Made by a program: the position numbers and the translations under genes. Source: JBBQDZ01 sp038237515 (GTDB lineage: Bacteria; Actinomycetota; Thermoleophilia; Gaiellales; Gaiellaceae). Taken from it: a stretch of DNA of 64,000 nucleotides. The notes under the pieces were generated by a model, which saw nothing but the letters and a program-made list of their open reading frames with translations, had not been told where the DNA came from and made no database searches. Of the stretch, positions 41,734 to 51,051 are shown piece after piece (position 1 is the stretch's first letter; every line of letters begins with the position of its first letter). The stretch spans positions 1-64,000 of the forward strand of contig JBBRYP010000006.1 of assembly GCA_038237515.1 (NCBI GenBank), read 5' to 3'.

Positions 41734-42497
41734 GTGTCCTCCAGGGGGGTGGCGGTGCGGCGGAAGATGCCGACGAAGATCGCGAGCAGCACCTTGACCA
41801 TGTAGTAGACGGAGCGGGCGGCCGTGATCGAGGACCGGCCCGAGGCGCGCTCGCGCATCGTCACGGGCACCTCGCGCAGGCGCAGCCGGTGCTTGACGAC
41901 CATCACCGTCGCCTCGACCTCGGGATAGTCGTGCGGGTAGTCGTGCGCGAAGAGCGCGATCCCGCGCCGGTTCACCGCCTGGAAGCCCGACGTCGTGTCG
42001 GTTACGCGCTGGCGCACGAGCGCCGAGACGACCCACGCGAGGAGGCGGATGCCGAGCCGGCGCGAGCGCGAGGAGCGGTAGCCGGCCGTGCCCGCGAACC
42101 GCGAGCCGACGACGATGTCCGCCTGCCCCGCGAGGACCGGTTCGAGGATCTTCGGAAGCTCGGCAGGGTCGTGCTGCCCGTCCCCGTCCAGCCGGACGGC
42201 CAGCTCGAACCCGTGCTCGTAGGCGTAGCGGAAGCCGGTCTGAACGCAGCCGCCGATGCCGAGGTTGAACGGCAATCGCAGGACGTGCGCACCCGCTTGC
42301 GCCGCGACCGAGGCCGTGCCGTCGGTCGAGCCGTCGTCGACGACGACGACCTCGAGGTCGGGGTCGAGGCGGCGCAGCTCCTCGATCACAGGCCCGACGT
42401 TGCCCTCCTCGTTCAGCGCCGGCAGGATCGCAACGCGCTTCAGCGCGGCAAGGCGCGCGTCGACGCTGACGCGCACGGCGTGGGCGACCTCAGGCAA
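41730..42497 (-). CDS. GT2 polyprenyl-phosphate sugar transferase-like (Dpm/ArnC-like)
   Basis: A 255-residue GT-A protein. It has VAILPALNEEGNVGPVIEEL, VVVVDDGSTDGT (UDP/GDP site) and VRLDGDGQHDPAEL (DxD) near residue 100, then SGFQAVNR and a C-terminal YYMVKVLLAIFVGIF that may be membrane-embedded. Family members make polyprenyl-phosphate sugars used as donors by GT-C enzymes, several of which are encoded nearby. A TTG start at 42495-42497 has GGAG 7 nt upstream and overlaps the CgeB-like gene by 8 bp; a GTG at 42474-42476 is possible. Confidence 0.88.
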   Translation of the reverse strand: MPEVAHAVRVSVDARLAALKRVAILPALNEEGNVGPVIEELRRLDPDLEVVVVDDGSTDGTASVAAQAGAHVLRLPFNLGIGGCVQTGFRYAYEHGFELAVRLDGDGQHDPAELPKILEPVLAGQADIVVGSRFAGTAGYRSSRSRRLGIRLLAWVVSALVRQRVTDTTSGFQAVNRRGIALFAHDYPHDYPEVEATVMVVKHRLRLREVPVTMRERASGRSSITAARSVYYMVKVLLAIFVGIFRRTATPLEDT

Positions 42498-43707
42498 CGA
42501 CCGGCTCCGGAGGGGTGCGCGCTGGAGAACCGATCAACTCGAGCAGTCGCCGCGCCCGCTGGAGGTAGGTGTGCTCGTCGAGCGCCCGCTCGCGCGCCCG
42601 GCGGCCGAGCTCCTCGGCGGCACCGGGGTCGTCGAGGAGCGTGCGGTAGGCGTCGACCGCCTCGTCGGCGTTCCCGACGACGACGACCTCGGAGTCCGGC
42701 TCGAGCCAGCGTTCCAGTCCCGCGACCGGGTTCGACACGATCGTGGCGCCGGCCATCGCGAGCTCGAACGGGCGCGCCGTGGAGGAGGCGTAGACGCCTG
42801 CGTGCGCCCCGCGAGTGATGTTGAGGCTCACCCTGGCGGCGGCGATCGCGCGGTTGAAGGCGTTGAACGGGATGTCTCCCACGAGGCTCGCCCGCCCGAC
42901 GTCGCCGCGGAAGTCCCGGCCGCCGAGAGCGAACTCGACCGCCGGGAGGCGGCGGCTCGGTTCGCCGACGAGCTTCCGCATCCAGTCGCGCCGGAACTTG
43001 TCGCCGTACCCGTAGAAGAAGAGGTCGTGCGCCTTGGGGACGTCCGTGAACGGACGGAAGAGCTCCGGGTCGGCTCCCCAGAACACCGCCTCCGCACGCC
43101 GCGCGCCGAGCTCCCGGAGCCGCGCGAGCCCCCCTTCCGAGTTGGAGAGCACGAGGTCGTACTCGGCGGGGTCCGCACCGTGGTAGTAGTTGAAGCCCGT
43201 GTCCATGCCGCCGAACTCGGGCAGGCTCATGGGCACGTCGCCGTCGTAGAAGACGACCGGCACGTCGTAGCGCTCCCTCAACGCCCGCGGGATCCCGCGG
43301 AGGTGCGCCATCGGAACCGTGAAGACGATCACCGCCGCGACGTCCCGCTCCCGCTCGAGGATCCGTTCCAGATGGGCGTGCCACCGGGGAGTCACCCAGC
43401 GCCAGATCGTCTCGCGCACCGCCCGGTCCACCAGCGTGTCCGGCGGCGCGTCCTCGCGGCGGCGCAGGTAGCTGTCGCCCTTGAGCCGCGCGACGGCTGC
43501 GCGCGCCGATGCGAACGCTTCGGCCTCGCGGAAGCACGGGTTCGGCTCCGTGCGCCACCACGGCGACTCGACCGCCCGCCCGCGATAGGGCGTGACGATC
43601 AGGTCGCAGCCGGCCTCGTAGAGCCCCTTCCAGAGCTGCCACCACGCCGGCGTGCACCCGTACCGAAAGTCGAGATCGACCGCCGAGGCGACTGCCAGGA
43701 GCTTCAC
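42490..43707 (-). CDS. CgeB-like glycosyltransferase (GT-B, spore-protein-type)
   Basis: A 405-residue protein whose C-terminal half contains VSLNITRGAHAGVYASSTARPFELAM and later YLQRARRLLELI, matching the glycosyl-transferase domain found in CgeB-type proteins. The N-terminal half has VVFYDGDVPMSLPEFGGM and LVLSNSEGGLARLRELGA. The acceptor is unknown; it is cytoplasmic. The start is GTG 43705-43707. It leads a three-gene run with GT2 and DUF2304. Confidence 0.8.
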   Translation of the reverse strand: MKLLAVASAVDLDFRYGCTPAWWQLWKGLYEAGCDLIVTPYRGRAVESPWWRTEPNPCFREAEAFASARAAVARLKGDSYLRRREDAPPDTLVDRAVRETIWRWVTPRWHAHLERILERERDVAAVIVFTVPMAHLRGIPRALRERYDVPVVFYDGDVPMSLPEFGGMDTGFNYYHGADPAEYDLVLSNSEGGLARLRELGARRAEAVFWGADPELFRPFTDVPKAHDLFFYGYGDKFRRDWMRKLVGEPSRRLPAVEFALGGRDFRGDVGRASLVGDIPFNAFNRAIAAARVSLNITRGAHAGVYASSTARPFELAMAGATIVSNPVAGLERWLEPDSEVVVVGNADEAVDAYRTLLDDPGAAEELGRRARERALDEHTYLQRARRLLELIGSPARTPPEPVVA

Positions 43708-43758
43708 GTCATCAAGTGTGACGAACGGAGATGAAGACCCGGCTCCGGAGAGCGAGGC

Positions 43759-45303
43759 TCAGTACGCCCCGCGGCGCCCCACGACCGCTGGGATCGTCTT
43801 CGCGAGGATCGTGATGTCGAGCCAGATCGACCAGTTATCGAGGTAGTAGAAGTCCAGGCGGACGAGGTCGTCGAAGGAAAGGCTCGAGCGGCCCGAGATC
43901 TGCCAGAGACCCGTCATGCCGGGCAGGACGAGGTACCGCTTACGGTGCCAGGCCGCGAGCTGGAGGTAGTCGCGGGTCGGGAGCGGCCGCGGCCCGACGA
44001 GGCTCATGTCGCCCCGCAGGACGTTGACGACGTTCGGGATCTCGTCGAGCGAGAAGCGCCGGAGCGCGGCGCCCACCGCGGTCACGCGCGGGTCGCGGCG
44101 GATCTTGAAGAGCGGCCCGTCGGCCTCGTTCCGATGCTCGAGGGCGCCCTGCAGCTCGGCGGCGTCCCGGCGCATCGTCCGGAACTTGATCATCCCGAAC
44201 TCCCGCTCGTGGAGGCCCATGCGCAGGTCGCGGTAGAAGATCGGGCCGCGCGAGGTGAGCTTGATCGCCGCGGCCACCGCCAGCCACAGCGGCAGCCCGA
44301 TCGCCACGAGGAGCGCGCTGACGATCACGTCGAAGGAGCGCTTCACCGCCCAGTCGGTACCGGCGAAGACGGGCGGGCGCAGCTCGAAGAGCGGGATCCC
44401 CTGCCCGGGCACGTACTGCCCTCGCTGGGTGAGCAGCTCGGTCGTCTTCGGCGCCACGCGAACCTTCACCGCCCGGCGGTGGGCTTCCTCGACGACCTCG
44501 AGCAGCTCGCGCTCGCTGAGATCGGAGTCGGTGACGATCAGCTCGTCGACCTCGTGCTCGGAGAGGATACTCGGCAGCATCCGCAGCTCCCCCAGAACCG
44601 GTAGTCGAACCCCCTCGGCGTTCGAGGCGATCGCACCCACGAAGTCGAAGTCGATCCCGCCGCGGCCGGACCCGAGCGTCTGGTGGAGGTGCTCGAGGTG
44701 CTCGCCCTCGCCCACGAGGATCGCCCGGCGCCGCACGCCGGCCAGGCGCAGGAGGGCGCCGGTGATGCTGTCGTAGCTCACGCGGAAGAGCGCGACGAGG
44801 CTCGCCGTCAGCACGAGGGCGGTCGGGAACACGGCGAAGGTGCCGAAGTTGTGCCCTGTGCCGAGGCCGAAGGCGATCGTCAGGACGGAGACGACGACGA
44901 GCGACGAGACGATGCGGCCGAAGCCCGTGCGCAGCTCGCGCGGCGCGTACAGGCCGGCTTGCCAGAAGACGAGGAAGGTGACGAGCGTCAGGAAGGGCAG
45001 GAAGCTCGCCTCGGCGTCCCAGAGCACGCCCCAGAGAACGGGGGTGTTGCCGTGGTAGAGCTCGCGGAGCGCGAGCGCGCCGTAGAGGCCGAGGGCGAGC
45101 GCCGAAAGGTCGAGGGCGACGAGCGACGAGACGCTCGCGAGGCGCCGCGCCGCCGAGCGCAGCGGGCCCTCGGAGAGCAGGTACGGCCGCCCGGCGCGGA
45201 TGTCCCCGCTAGGCAGCTCGAACAGACGCTCCAGTGATTGCCCGGAAGGCGCCGCGACCCGAGAATCGGCCTTGGGAGCTTCCTTCGTGGCCAAGCCCTC
45301 CAT
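43759..45303 (-). CDS. WbaP/WcaJ-like polyprenyl-phosphate hexose-1-phosphate transferase
   Basis: A 514-residue priming enzyme. Residues about 60-200 hold four to five membrane segments, then a CoA-binding-like Rossmann region (RAILVGEGEHLEHLHQTL). The C-terminal catalytic domain starts KRSFDVIVSALLVAIGLPLW near residue 318, with EFGMIKFRTMRRDA, SLDEIPNVVNVLRGDMSLVG and LPGMTGLWQISGRS. The D-E pair in DEIPN is the catalytic site of this monotopic family. A TAGAAT -10-like hexamer overlaps the ATG, so the in-frame TTG at 45292-45294 might be the real leaderless start. Confidence 0.93.
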   Translation of the reverse strand: MEGLATKEAPKADSRVAAPSGQSLERLFELPSGDIRAGRPYLLSEGPLRSAARRLASVSSLVALDLSALALGLYGALALRELYHGNTPVLWGVLWDAEASFLPFLTLVTFLVFWQAGLYAPRELRTGFGRIVSSLVVVSVLTIAFGLGTGHNFGTFAVFPTALVLTASLVALFRVSYDSITGALLRLAGVRRRAILVGEGEHLEHLHQTLGSGRGGIDFDFVGAIASNAEGVRLPVLGELRMLPSILSEHEVDELIVTDSDLSERELLEVVEEAHRRAVKVRVAPKTTELLTQRGQYVPGQGIPLFELRPPVFAGTDWAVKRSFDVIVSALLVAIGLPLWLAVAAAIKLTSRGPIFYRDLRMGLHEREFGMIKFRTMRRDAAELQGALEHRNEADGPLFKIRRDPRVTAVGAALRRFSLDEIPNVVNVLRGDMSLVGPRPLPTRDYLQLAAWHRKRYLVLPGMTGLWQISGRSSLSFDDLVRLDFYYLDNWSIWLDITILAKTIPAVVGRRGAY

Positions 45304-45323
45304 TCTACGGAGCGCTTTCGCGC

Positions 45324-45986
45324 TCAGCCCGGGAAGGCCTCGCTGAACGGGACCTCACGCAGGCTGGCCGGCAACTCGAAGGGCGCCGGAACGGCGCGGG
45401 TCCCGAGGAGCGAGAGCGACGCCACGAGCGCGTAGCGCCGCTTGCGGTCGAGGAGGTCGTAGTCGTGGAAGTAGGCGTGCAGGAACCGCGGGCGCCGCCG
45501 GAGGAGCGACCGCGCGAGCGCCCCGATGGAGTGCGTTGTCGGCAGCTCGCCCAGCAAGGTACCGCCGCGCAGGCGTAGCGAGCACGGCTCGCCCCGGCGC
45601 GAGGTGCAGTCGGTGTAGCCGAGCGAGGCCAGGGTCTGGGCGAGCGCCTCGTCCATGTACCAGCCGCCACCGCAGAAGAGCGTCGGAGCGAATCCGCTTT
45701 CCTGCAGCCACGCGGCTTCCTCACGCACACGCGCTGCCGGGTCTCCCGCGGTCGGCCGTGCATGTGTCGGGCTCGTCCAGTGCGTGTGATGCCCGAGCGG
45801 CCCGCGCTCCGCCGCCTCGCGCGCGCGCTCCACCCAGAGCTCGCGATCCTCTCCATGGTGCGGCGGCCGCATCAGCGCCGCGATGCGAAAACCGCCCGGC
45901 TGCCGTTCCTGCACGCGAGCGAAGAGCCTCCAGGTGTCCTCGTCGAGCGGGCGCTCGACATGGCAGGAGACGAGCGCGAATCTCAT
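45324..45986 (-). CDS. Polysaccharide-deacetylase-like protein
   Basis: A 220-residue protein starting MRFALVSCHVERPLDEDTWR, with GPLGHHTHWTSPTHARPTAG near residue 72 (the H-x-T-H/H-H motif used for zinc in NodB-type deacetylases), GFAPTLFCGGGWYMDEALA near 110 and GYTDCTSR near 133. The full NodB TFDDG motif is absent, so activity is uncertain. It overlaps the broken glycosyltransferase gene by 4 bp and lies 20 bp before the WbaP-like gene. Confidence 0.65.
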   Translation of the reverse strand: MRFALVSCHVERPLDEDTWRLFARVQERQPGGFRIAALMRPPHHGEDRELWVERAREAAERGPLGHHTHWTSPTHARPTAGDPAARVREEAAWLQESGFAPTLFCGGGWYMDEALAQTLASLGYTDCTSRRGEPCSLRLRGGTLLGELPTTHSIGALARSLLRRRPRFLHAYFHDYDLLDRKRRYALVASLSLLGTRAVPAPFELPASLREVPFSEAFPG

Positions 45987-46777
45987 CGAGCGGCGACTGC
46001 GCGAAAGATCGGCGCCAGCCGCTGCGCCTCGTGACGCGTGGTCAGGTGGCGCTCGATGCTGGCCCTCGCGGCTCTCACGAGCGAGTTCCCGAGTGCCGCG
46101 TCGGCGAGGATCTGCGCGATCACGTCGCGCAGTGAGGTCGGATCCTCGGGCGGCACGACGAGCGCAGTCTGCCCGGCCTTCACGTAGTCGGCGAGGATCG
46201 CGCGCTCGGTGACGACGAGCGGGCGCGCCATCGCCATCGCCTCCAGGATCGCGGAGAGCCCGCCGCCCTGTCGGGCAGCTCCTCCGGAGCGAAGTACTCC
46301 GGGTCGACTGTGCCCTGAGAGACGTGCACGTCATCCGGCGCAACCCCCACGAGCTCGATCGACTCCTCTCGCTGTGCGCGCCCGGGGCAGACGATCGCGT
46401 CGGCTGAACGCACCACTGCGCGCAGCAGCGGTCGGGTTCGCCGGGCGCAGCGGAGGATCGTGTTCAGGCCGAAGTTGAGAACGACTGTCTTCAGCCCCGG
46501 CCGTGCTCGCGCCGCGAGCGGGAGGAGCCTGCCCAGCACCGAGAACGCGACGTCCGTCTCGCGCAACTCCCACGGCAGCACGGGCTCGCGTCCGTCCCAG
46601 GCCAGGCGGTTGAGCGTCCCCGGCCACCGGGGCCGGGTGAGAAGCGGCTCGTGGATCCGGGCGTCGATGCCGAGCTGCCCGAGGTGGTTCTGACCGTGGA
46701 GCCGTCGTGTCGGGCGCCTCACCGCGCGCGACCTCCTCGGCGAGGGCTCGCCGCGAGTTCGCGTAGATGTAGGTCAC
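45983..46777 (-). pseudogene. Broken GT4-like glycosyltransferase (frameshifts plus internal deletion)
   Basis: Three pieces in different frames make one glycosyltransferase. GTG 46777 begins VTYIYANSRRALAEEVARGE. Near 46712 one extra G shifts the frame to LHGQNHLGQLGIDARIHEPL...GTVDPEYFAPEELP. Near 46240-46270 the frame shifts again to GGGLSAILEAMAMARPLVVT, running to the stop at 45983. About 100 residues normally found between the PEYFAPE strand and the GGGLSAILEAM segment are missing. The gene is therefore non-functional, or, if this is an assembled metagenome, misassembled. The downstream deacetylase start still overlaps its stop. Confidence 0.75.
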
Positions 46778-46802
46778 GCGGGGCGCGTACCGTTGGGACG
46801 CC

Positions 46803-48689
46803 GTGTGCGGCATCTGCGGACTTCTAGCACCCGCCGGATCGCCGGACCCGGCGCTCGTCGGCCACATGAACGAGGCCCTCCGGCATCGAGGCCCGGACGA
46901 GGGGTCGGTCGACGGCTTCGGCCGCTGCACGCTCGGCCACCGCCGCCTCCGCGTCGTCGACCTCGCGACCGGGAGCCAGCCGGTCTGCAACGAGACCGGC
47001 GAGGTGGTGTGCGTCTTCAACGGCGAGCTCTACAACTTCCGCGAGCTCCGCGCGGAGCTGGCGGCGCGTGGCCATGTCGTGACCGGCTCCGGGGACACCG
47101 CCGTCATCCCCCATCTCTACGAGGAGCACGGAGTCCGCTTCGCCGAGCGGCTCTCCGGGATGTTCGCGGTCGCCCTCTGGGACGTGGCACGGGAGCGGCT
47201 CGTCCTCGCGCGCGACCGGCTCGGCAAGAAGCCGCTGCTCTGGGCCCGCCTGCCGGACGGGACGCTTGCCTTCGCTTCCGAGCTGAAGGCGCTCCTGCGG
47301 CTCCACTCGCTCCGCCGCGAGGTCGAGCCGGAGGCCCTCGACGCCTACCTCGCTCTCCAGTACGTCCCGGGCCCCGGCACCGCGCTCCGCGGCGTCGCGG
47401 GGGTGCCGCCGGGGCACCTGCTGGTGGCCGAGCGCGGCCGCGAGCGCCTCGAGTCCTACTGGCAACCGCAGGCGCGGAAGCGGGCGCTTCGCGAGGAGGT
47501 CTGGCTCGAGCTCGTCCGCGAGACGGTCATGGCCGCGGTTCGCCGGCGCCTGATCGCCGACGTCCCGCTCGGCGCGCTCCTCTCGGGAGGAATCGACTCG
47601 AGCGTCGTCGTGGCGCTGATGGCGCGGGTCGCCGACCAGCCGGTGAAGACCTTCTCCGTCGGCTTCGCGGACGCGCGCTACGACGAGCGCCCGGAGGCGC
47701 GGATCGTCGCGGAGCGCTACGGCACCGACCACGAGGAGCTCGTCCTCGAGCCGGACGTGGCCGAGGTCGTTCCGCGGCTCGCGGAGACACTGGACGAGCC
47801 CCTCGGCGACGAGGCGGCCCTGCCCCTCTTCCTCATCTGCGAGGCGGCCCGAAGGCGCGTGACGGTCGCCCTGACGGGGGATGGCGGAGACGAGGCGTTC
47901 GCCGGCTACGAGCGCTACCGCGCCTTCGCGCTCGCGCGGCGGCTCGGCTTCCTGCGCGGACTGGGTGCCGGCGCGCCGGCGCTTCGGCGACTCTCGCGCG
48001 AGCCGCGCTCGGCTGCCGTGCGCGCAGCGCGCTTCCTGGAAGCCGCCGCGGCCCCCGCTCCCGAGAGGTACGCGAGCCTGATGGAGATCTTTCCCGCCGG
48101 GCTCCGCTCGGAGCTCTGGGAGCCCGACTTCGTGCGACCGGCGCTCGGGCCGCTGCTCGTCCCCCGGGGCGATACAGTCGCCGACCTTCAGCTCCTCGAC
48201 CTCGGCAGCTATCTCCCCGGCGACCTGCTCCTGAAGGCCGACCTCACGTCGATGGCGAGCTCGCTCGAGCTTCGCTCGCCCTTCCTCGACCCCGACGTGG
48301 TGGAGCTCGGGCTCTCCCTTCCCGACTCGCTCCGCTGGCGCGGGCGCACCGGCAAGGTGGCGCTCCGGCGCGCCTTCGCACCCGAGCTTCCCGAAAGGAT
48401 CGCACGGCGCGCGAAGAAGGGCTTCGGGGTTCCGCTCGGGCGCTGGTTCCGCGGCGAGCTTCGCGAGCTCGCGCGCGAGGCTCTGCTCGGGTCGCGGGCC
48501 CGCGAACGCGGCCAGCTGCGCCCCGCCGCCGTCGAGCGGCTCCTGACCGAGCACGAGCGGGGCGCCGCCGACCACGGCCATCGCCTCTGGTGCCTCCTGA
48601 TGCTCGAGCTGTGGCAGCGGAACTTCCTCGACCCGGCGCCGGCGCCCGTCGCGTCGCGCCTCGCGCCGCTCGACCCGGCCCGCGCGTGA
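46803..48689 (+). CDS. asnB: Asparagine synthase (glutamine-hydrolysing), AsnB-type
   Basis: The 628-residue protein begins with Met-Cys (CGICGLL), the Cys being the N-terminal nucleophile of class II glutaminases. It has RHRGPDEGS and FNGELYNFRELRAEL in the first 250 residues. The synthetase domain has the ATP loop LSGGIDSSVVVALM near residue 261 and LTGDGGDEAFAGYERYR near 358. In polysaccharide loci such enzymes often amidate a sugar carboxylate; general asparagine synthesis is the alternative. GTG 46803-46805 is the start. The stop overlaps the next gene as GTGA. Confidence 0.93.
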   Translation: MCGICGLLAPAGSPDPALVGHMNEALRHRGPDEGSVDGFGRCTLGHRRLRVVDLATGSQPVCNETGEVVCVFNGELYNFRELRAELAARGHVVTGSGDTAVIPHLYEEHGVRFAERLSGMFAVALWDVARERLVLARDRLGKKPLLWARLPDGTLAFASELKALLRLHSLRREVEPEALDAYLALQYVPGPGTALRGVAGVPPGHLLVAERGRERLESYWQPQARKRALREEVWLELVRETVMAAVRRRLIADVPLGALLSGGIDSSVVVALMARVADQPVKTFSVGFADARYDERPEARIVAERYGTDHEELVLEPDVAEVVPRLAETLDEPLGDEAALPLFLICEAARRRVTVALTGDGGDEAFAGYERYRAFALARRLGFLRGLGAGAPALRRLSREPRSAAVRAARFLEAAAAPAPERYASLMEIFPAGLRSELWEPDFVRPALGPLLVPRGDTVADLQLLDLGSYLPGDLLLKADLTSMASSLELRSPFLDPDVVELGLSLPDSLRWRGRTGKVALRRAFAPELPERIARRAKKGFGVPLGRWFRGELRELAREALLGSRARERGQLRPAAVERLLTEHERGAADHGHRLWCLLMLELWQRNFLDPAPAPVASRLAPLDPARA

Positions 48690-49939
48690 GGCGCCGCGCT
48701 CTCGGCATCGTCGCCGCGGCCTGCGTGCTGCCGCGGCTCCTCGTCCTCCTGTACCAGCGCGGCGGCATCCTCAGCGCGTTCACCGAGAAGAGCGACGACT
48801 TCGCGCGGACCTTCGTGGACACGGGCACCTACGGCTTCGTCCCCGGCATTCCCTCCGCGTGGACGCAGCCGCTGTACGGCTGGTTCCTGATCCCGATCTA
48901 CTGGTTGTTCGGCCGCTCCTGGCTCGCGGTCGGACTCGTCCAGATCGCGGTCGCGCTCGCCACCGCGCTCCTCGTCTACGAGCTGGGCCGGCGCTACGTC
49001 TCACCGCGTGCAGGCCTCGCCGCCGCGGTGATCTCGACCCTCAACCCGTACCTCGTCTGGCACGACGTCCACGTGAACCGGGAGATCCTCGACCAGCTTC
49101 TCGCGGCCGCGATCGTGCTCCTTGCACTGCTCGCCGCCGACCGCCGTTCGACCTGGCTCGCCGCCCTGCTCGGTGCCGTCACGGGGCTAGCGATCCTCGG
49201 CAACACGCGCCTCACCTTCGTGCCCATCGTCCTGCTCGCGTTCCTCGCCTGGCGCGTCGGCTTCACGCGGCGCTTCGCCTACGCGGGCGCGGCGCTCGCG
49301 GGGGCATGCGTGCTCGTGATCCTGCCGTGGCCGATCCGCAACGACGTCCAGATCGGCTGCTTCACGCTCACGACCGACTCGCGCGCATTGTGGAAGGCGA
49401 ACAACACGAACACCTACCGCGTGCTCGCCCACGGTGGGTGGATCGACGACGTGCCCCCGATCCCGGGGGCGCCGCTGACGCCCGAGCAGGCCGCCGGGTA
49501 CTGGCAGTCCCAGCACCGGAAGATCCGCGTCGACGAGTGCGCGCAGATGCGCTTCTACCGCAGCCTGGTCTGGCGCTACTGGCGCGATCACCCGGGCGGG
49601 AAGGCGAAGCTCGCAGCGCAGGCGACACGCATGTTCTGGAGCCCGAAGCAGACGAAGACGACCGGCCGCTCAGGGGCCGGAACCTCGCTCGACACCACCC
49701 GCTCCTTCGCCGAGCCGATCTACGTGGTTCCCCTCTACCTGCTCGGGCTCGGCGGGCTGCTGCTCGTCCCGCGACGGCTCGCCGTGCTCGTCGTCGCGCT
49801 CCTTGCCTACGAAACGCTCGCCGCGATGGCGTTCGCGGGCGCGACGCGGTATCGCGCCCCGTGGGACTTGACGATCGCGCTGCTCGCCGGGGCGACCGTC
49901 GTCCGCGTGCTCGATCGGTTCGCCCCTACGAGGGTCTAG
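48686..49939 (+). CDS. GT39-like membrane glycosyltransferase
   Basis: A 417-residue membrane protein with about 10 hydrophobic segments. The first outer loop holds FTEKSDDFARTFVDTGTYGF, supplying acidic residues as in PMT_2 enzymes. SAWTQPLYGWFLIPIYWLFG near residue 55 follows the P-L-Y pattern, and VHVNREILDQLL lies near 125. A C-terminal outer domain includes DSRALWKANNTNTYRVLAHG. GTG 48686-48688 overlaps asnB by 4 bp. It would act on lipid-linked donors from the cluster. Confidence 0.82.
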   Translation: MRRRALGIVAAACVLPRLLVLLYQRGGILSAFTEKSDDFARTFVDTGTYGFVPGIPSAWTQPLYGWFLIPIYWLFGRSWLAVGLVQIAVALATALLVYELGRRYVSPRAGLAAAVISTLNPYLVWHDVHVNREILDQLLAAAIVLLALLAADRRSTWLAALLGAVTGLAILGNTRLTFVPIVLLAFLAWRVGFTRRFAYAGAALAGACVLVILPWPIRNDVQIGCFTLTTDSRALWKANNTNTYRVLAHGGWIDDVPPIPGAPLTPEQAAGYWQSQHRKIRVDECAQMRFYRSLVWRYWRDHPGGKAKLAAQATRMFWSPKQTKTTGRSGAGTSLDTTRSFAEPIYVVPLYLLGLGGLLLVPRRLAVLVVALLAYETLAAMAFAGATRYRAPWDLTIALLAGATVVRVLDRFAPTRV

Positions 49940-49941
49940 GG

Positions 49942-51051
49942 ATGCGGGTCGTCCACGTCCACAGGATTCGCGGGATCGGCGGCTCGGAGCGTCACCTGCT
50001 GGCGCTCCTGCCCGCGCTCGCCGCCCGCGGGGTCGACGTCTCGTTCGTCGGGCTCGACGACCCGTCCGGGCGGCTCGGCGAGTTCTACGAGGCGCTCGAG
50101 GCGCGCCGCGTTCCCTTCACCCGCCTCCCGGCGCCGCACGACGCGGACCCGCGGCTCGTGTGGCGCCTCGGCCGGACGCTCGCGCGGCGGCGGCCGGACC
50201 TCGTGCACACCCACCTCGTCCACGCCGACCTCTACGGCGCACTCGCCGCCGCCGCCCCTCTCGTGTCGACCAAGCACAACGACGACCCGTTCCGGGCGGG
50301 GCGGTTCCGCTACGTCGAGCGGTTGCTCGCGCGGCGCGCGCGGCGCCTGATCGCGATCACTCAGGCGCTGAAGCGGTTCAACGTCGAGCGCGTCGGGCTG
50401 CCCGCATCCAAGCTGGAGGTTGTCCATTACGGGATCGACAGCCCCCCGTCCGCATGGTCGGACAACCCGCGGCTCGAGCTCCCGCGCGGGGCGAGGATGC
50501 TTCTCGCGATTGCCCGGCTCGAGCCCCAGAAGGGCGTCGACCTCGGGATCCGCGCGCTCGCACGTATCCGCGAGCGCGAGCCCTCCGCCATCCTCGTCGT
50601 CCTCGGGGAGGGGCCGGAGCGCGGGGCGCTCAGCCGTCTCGCGCGCGACCTCGATGTCGACGACGCGCTCTTCCTGCCCGGGCGCGTGGGCGACGTCGCG
50701 TGGTTCCTCCACCGCTGCGAGGCGCTCGTCCACCCCGCTCGGTGGGAAGGCTTCGGCCTCGCGCTGCTGGAGGCGATGAGCGTCTCGAAGCCGATCGTCG
50801 CGACCCGCGTGAGCTCGATTCCCGAGATCGTCGTCGACCGTGAGACGGGCCTGCTCGTCGCTCCCGAGGACGTCGGGTCCCTCGCCGGTGCCGTCACGAC
50901 GCTCCTTGCCGACCCGACGCTCGCCGCGGACTACGGCGCGGCCGGCGCCCGACGTGCCGCCGCCGAGTTCTCGGCCGCGGCGATGGCGCGCAAGACGGCG
51001 GAGGTCTACGAGCGTGCGCTCGCGGAATCGCCGTCGAGCGAGGCGCGGTAG
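49942..51051 (+). CDS. GT4 glycosyltransferase
   Basis: A 369-residue GT-B enzyme starting MRVVHVHRIRGIGGSERHLL, with VHTHLVHADLYGALAAAA near residue 87, LLAIARLEPQKGVDLGIRAL near 187 and PARWEGFGLALLEAMSVSKP near 267 (E-x7-E). It closely resembles the convergent gene at 51006 (shared GGSExHLL and HTHLVHAD motifs). ATG 49942 follows the upstream stop by 2 bp. Its last 46 bp overlap the 3' end of that convergent gene. Confidence 0.9.
   Translation: MRVVHVHRIRGIGGSERHLLALLPALAARGVDVSFVGLDDPSGRLGEFYEALEARRVPFTRLPAPHDADPRLVWRLGRTLARRRPDLVHTHLVHADLYGALAAAAPLVSTKHNDDPFRAGRFRYVERLLARRARRLIAITQALKRFNVERVGLPASKLEVVHYGIDSPPSAWSDNPRLELPRGARMLLAIARLEPQKGVDLGIRALARIREREPSAILVVLGEGPERGALSRLARDLDVDDALFLPGRVGDVAWFLHRCEALVHPARWEGFGLALLEAMSVSKPIVATRVSSIPEIVVDRETGLLVAPEDVGSLAGAVTTLLADPTLAADYGAAGARRAAAEFSAAAMARKTAEVYERALAESPSSEAR

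Noticed and set aside
46793..49939. Very long plus-strand open frame (over 1000 codons) starting before asnB
   Set aside because: Its first two thirds are out of frame with asnB and read as Arg/Pro/Ala-rich noise. Only the last part, in frame with the 48686 gene, is real.
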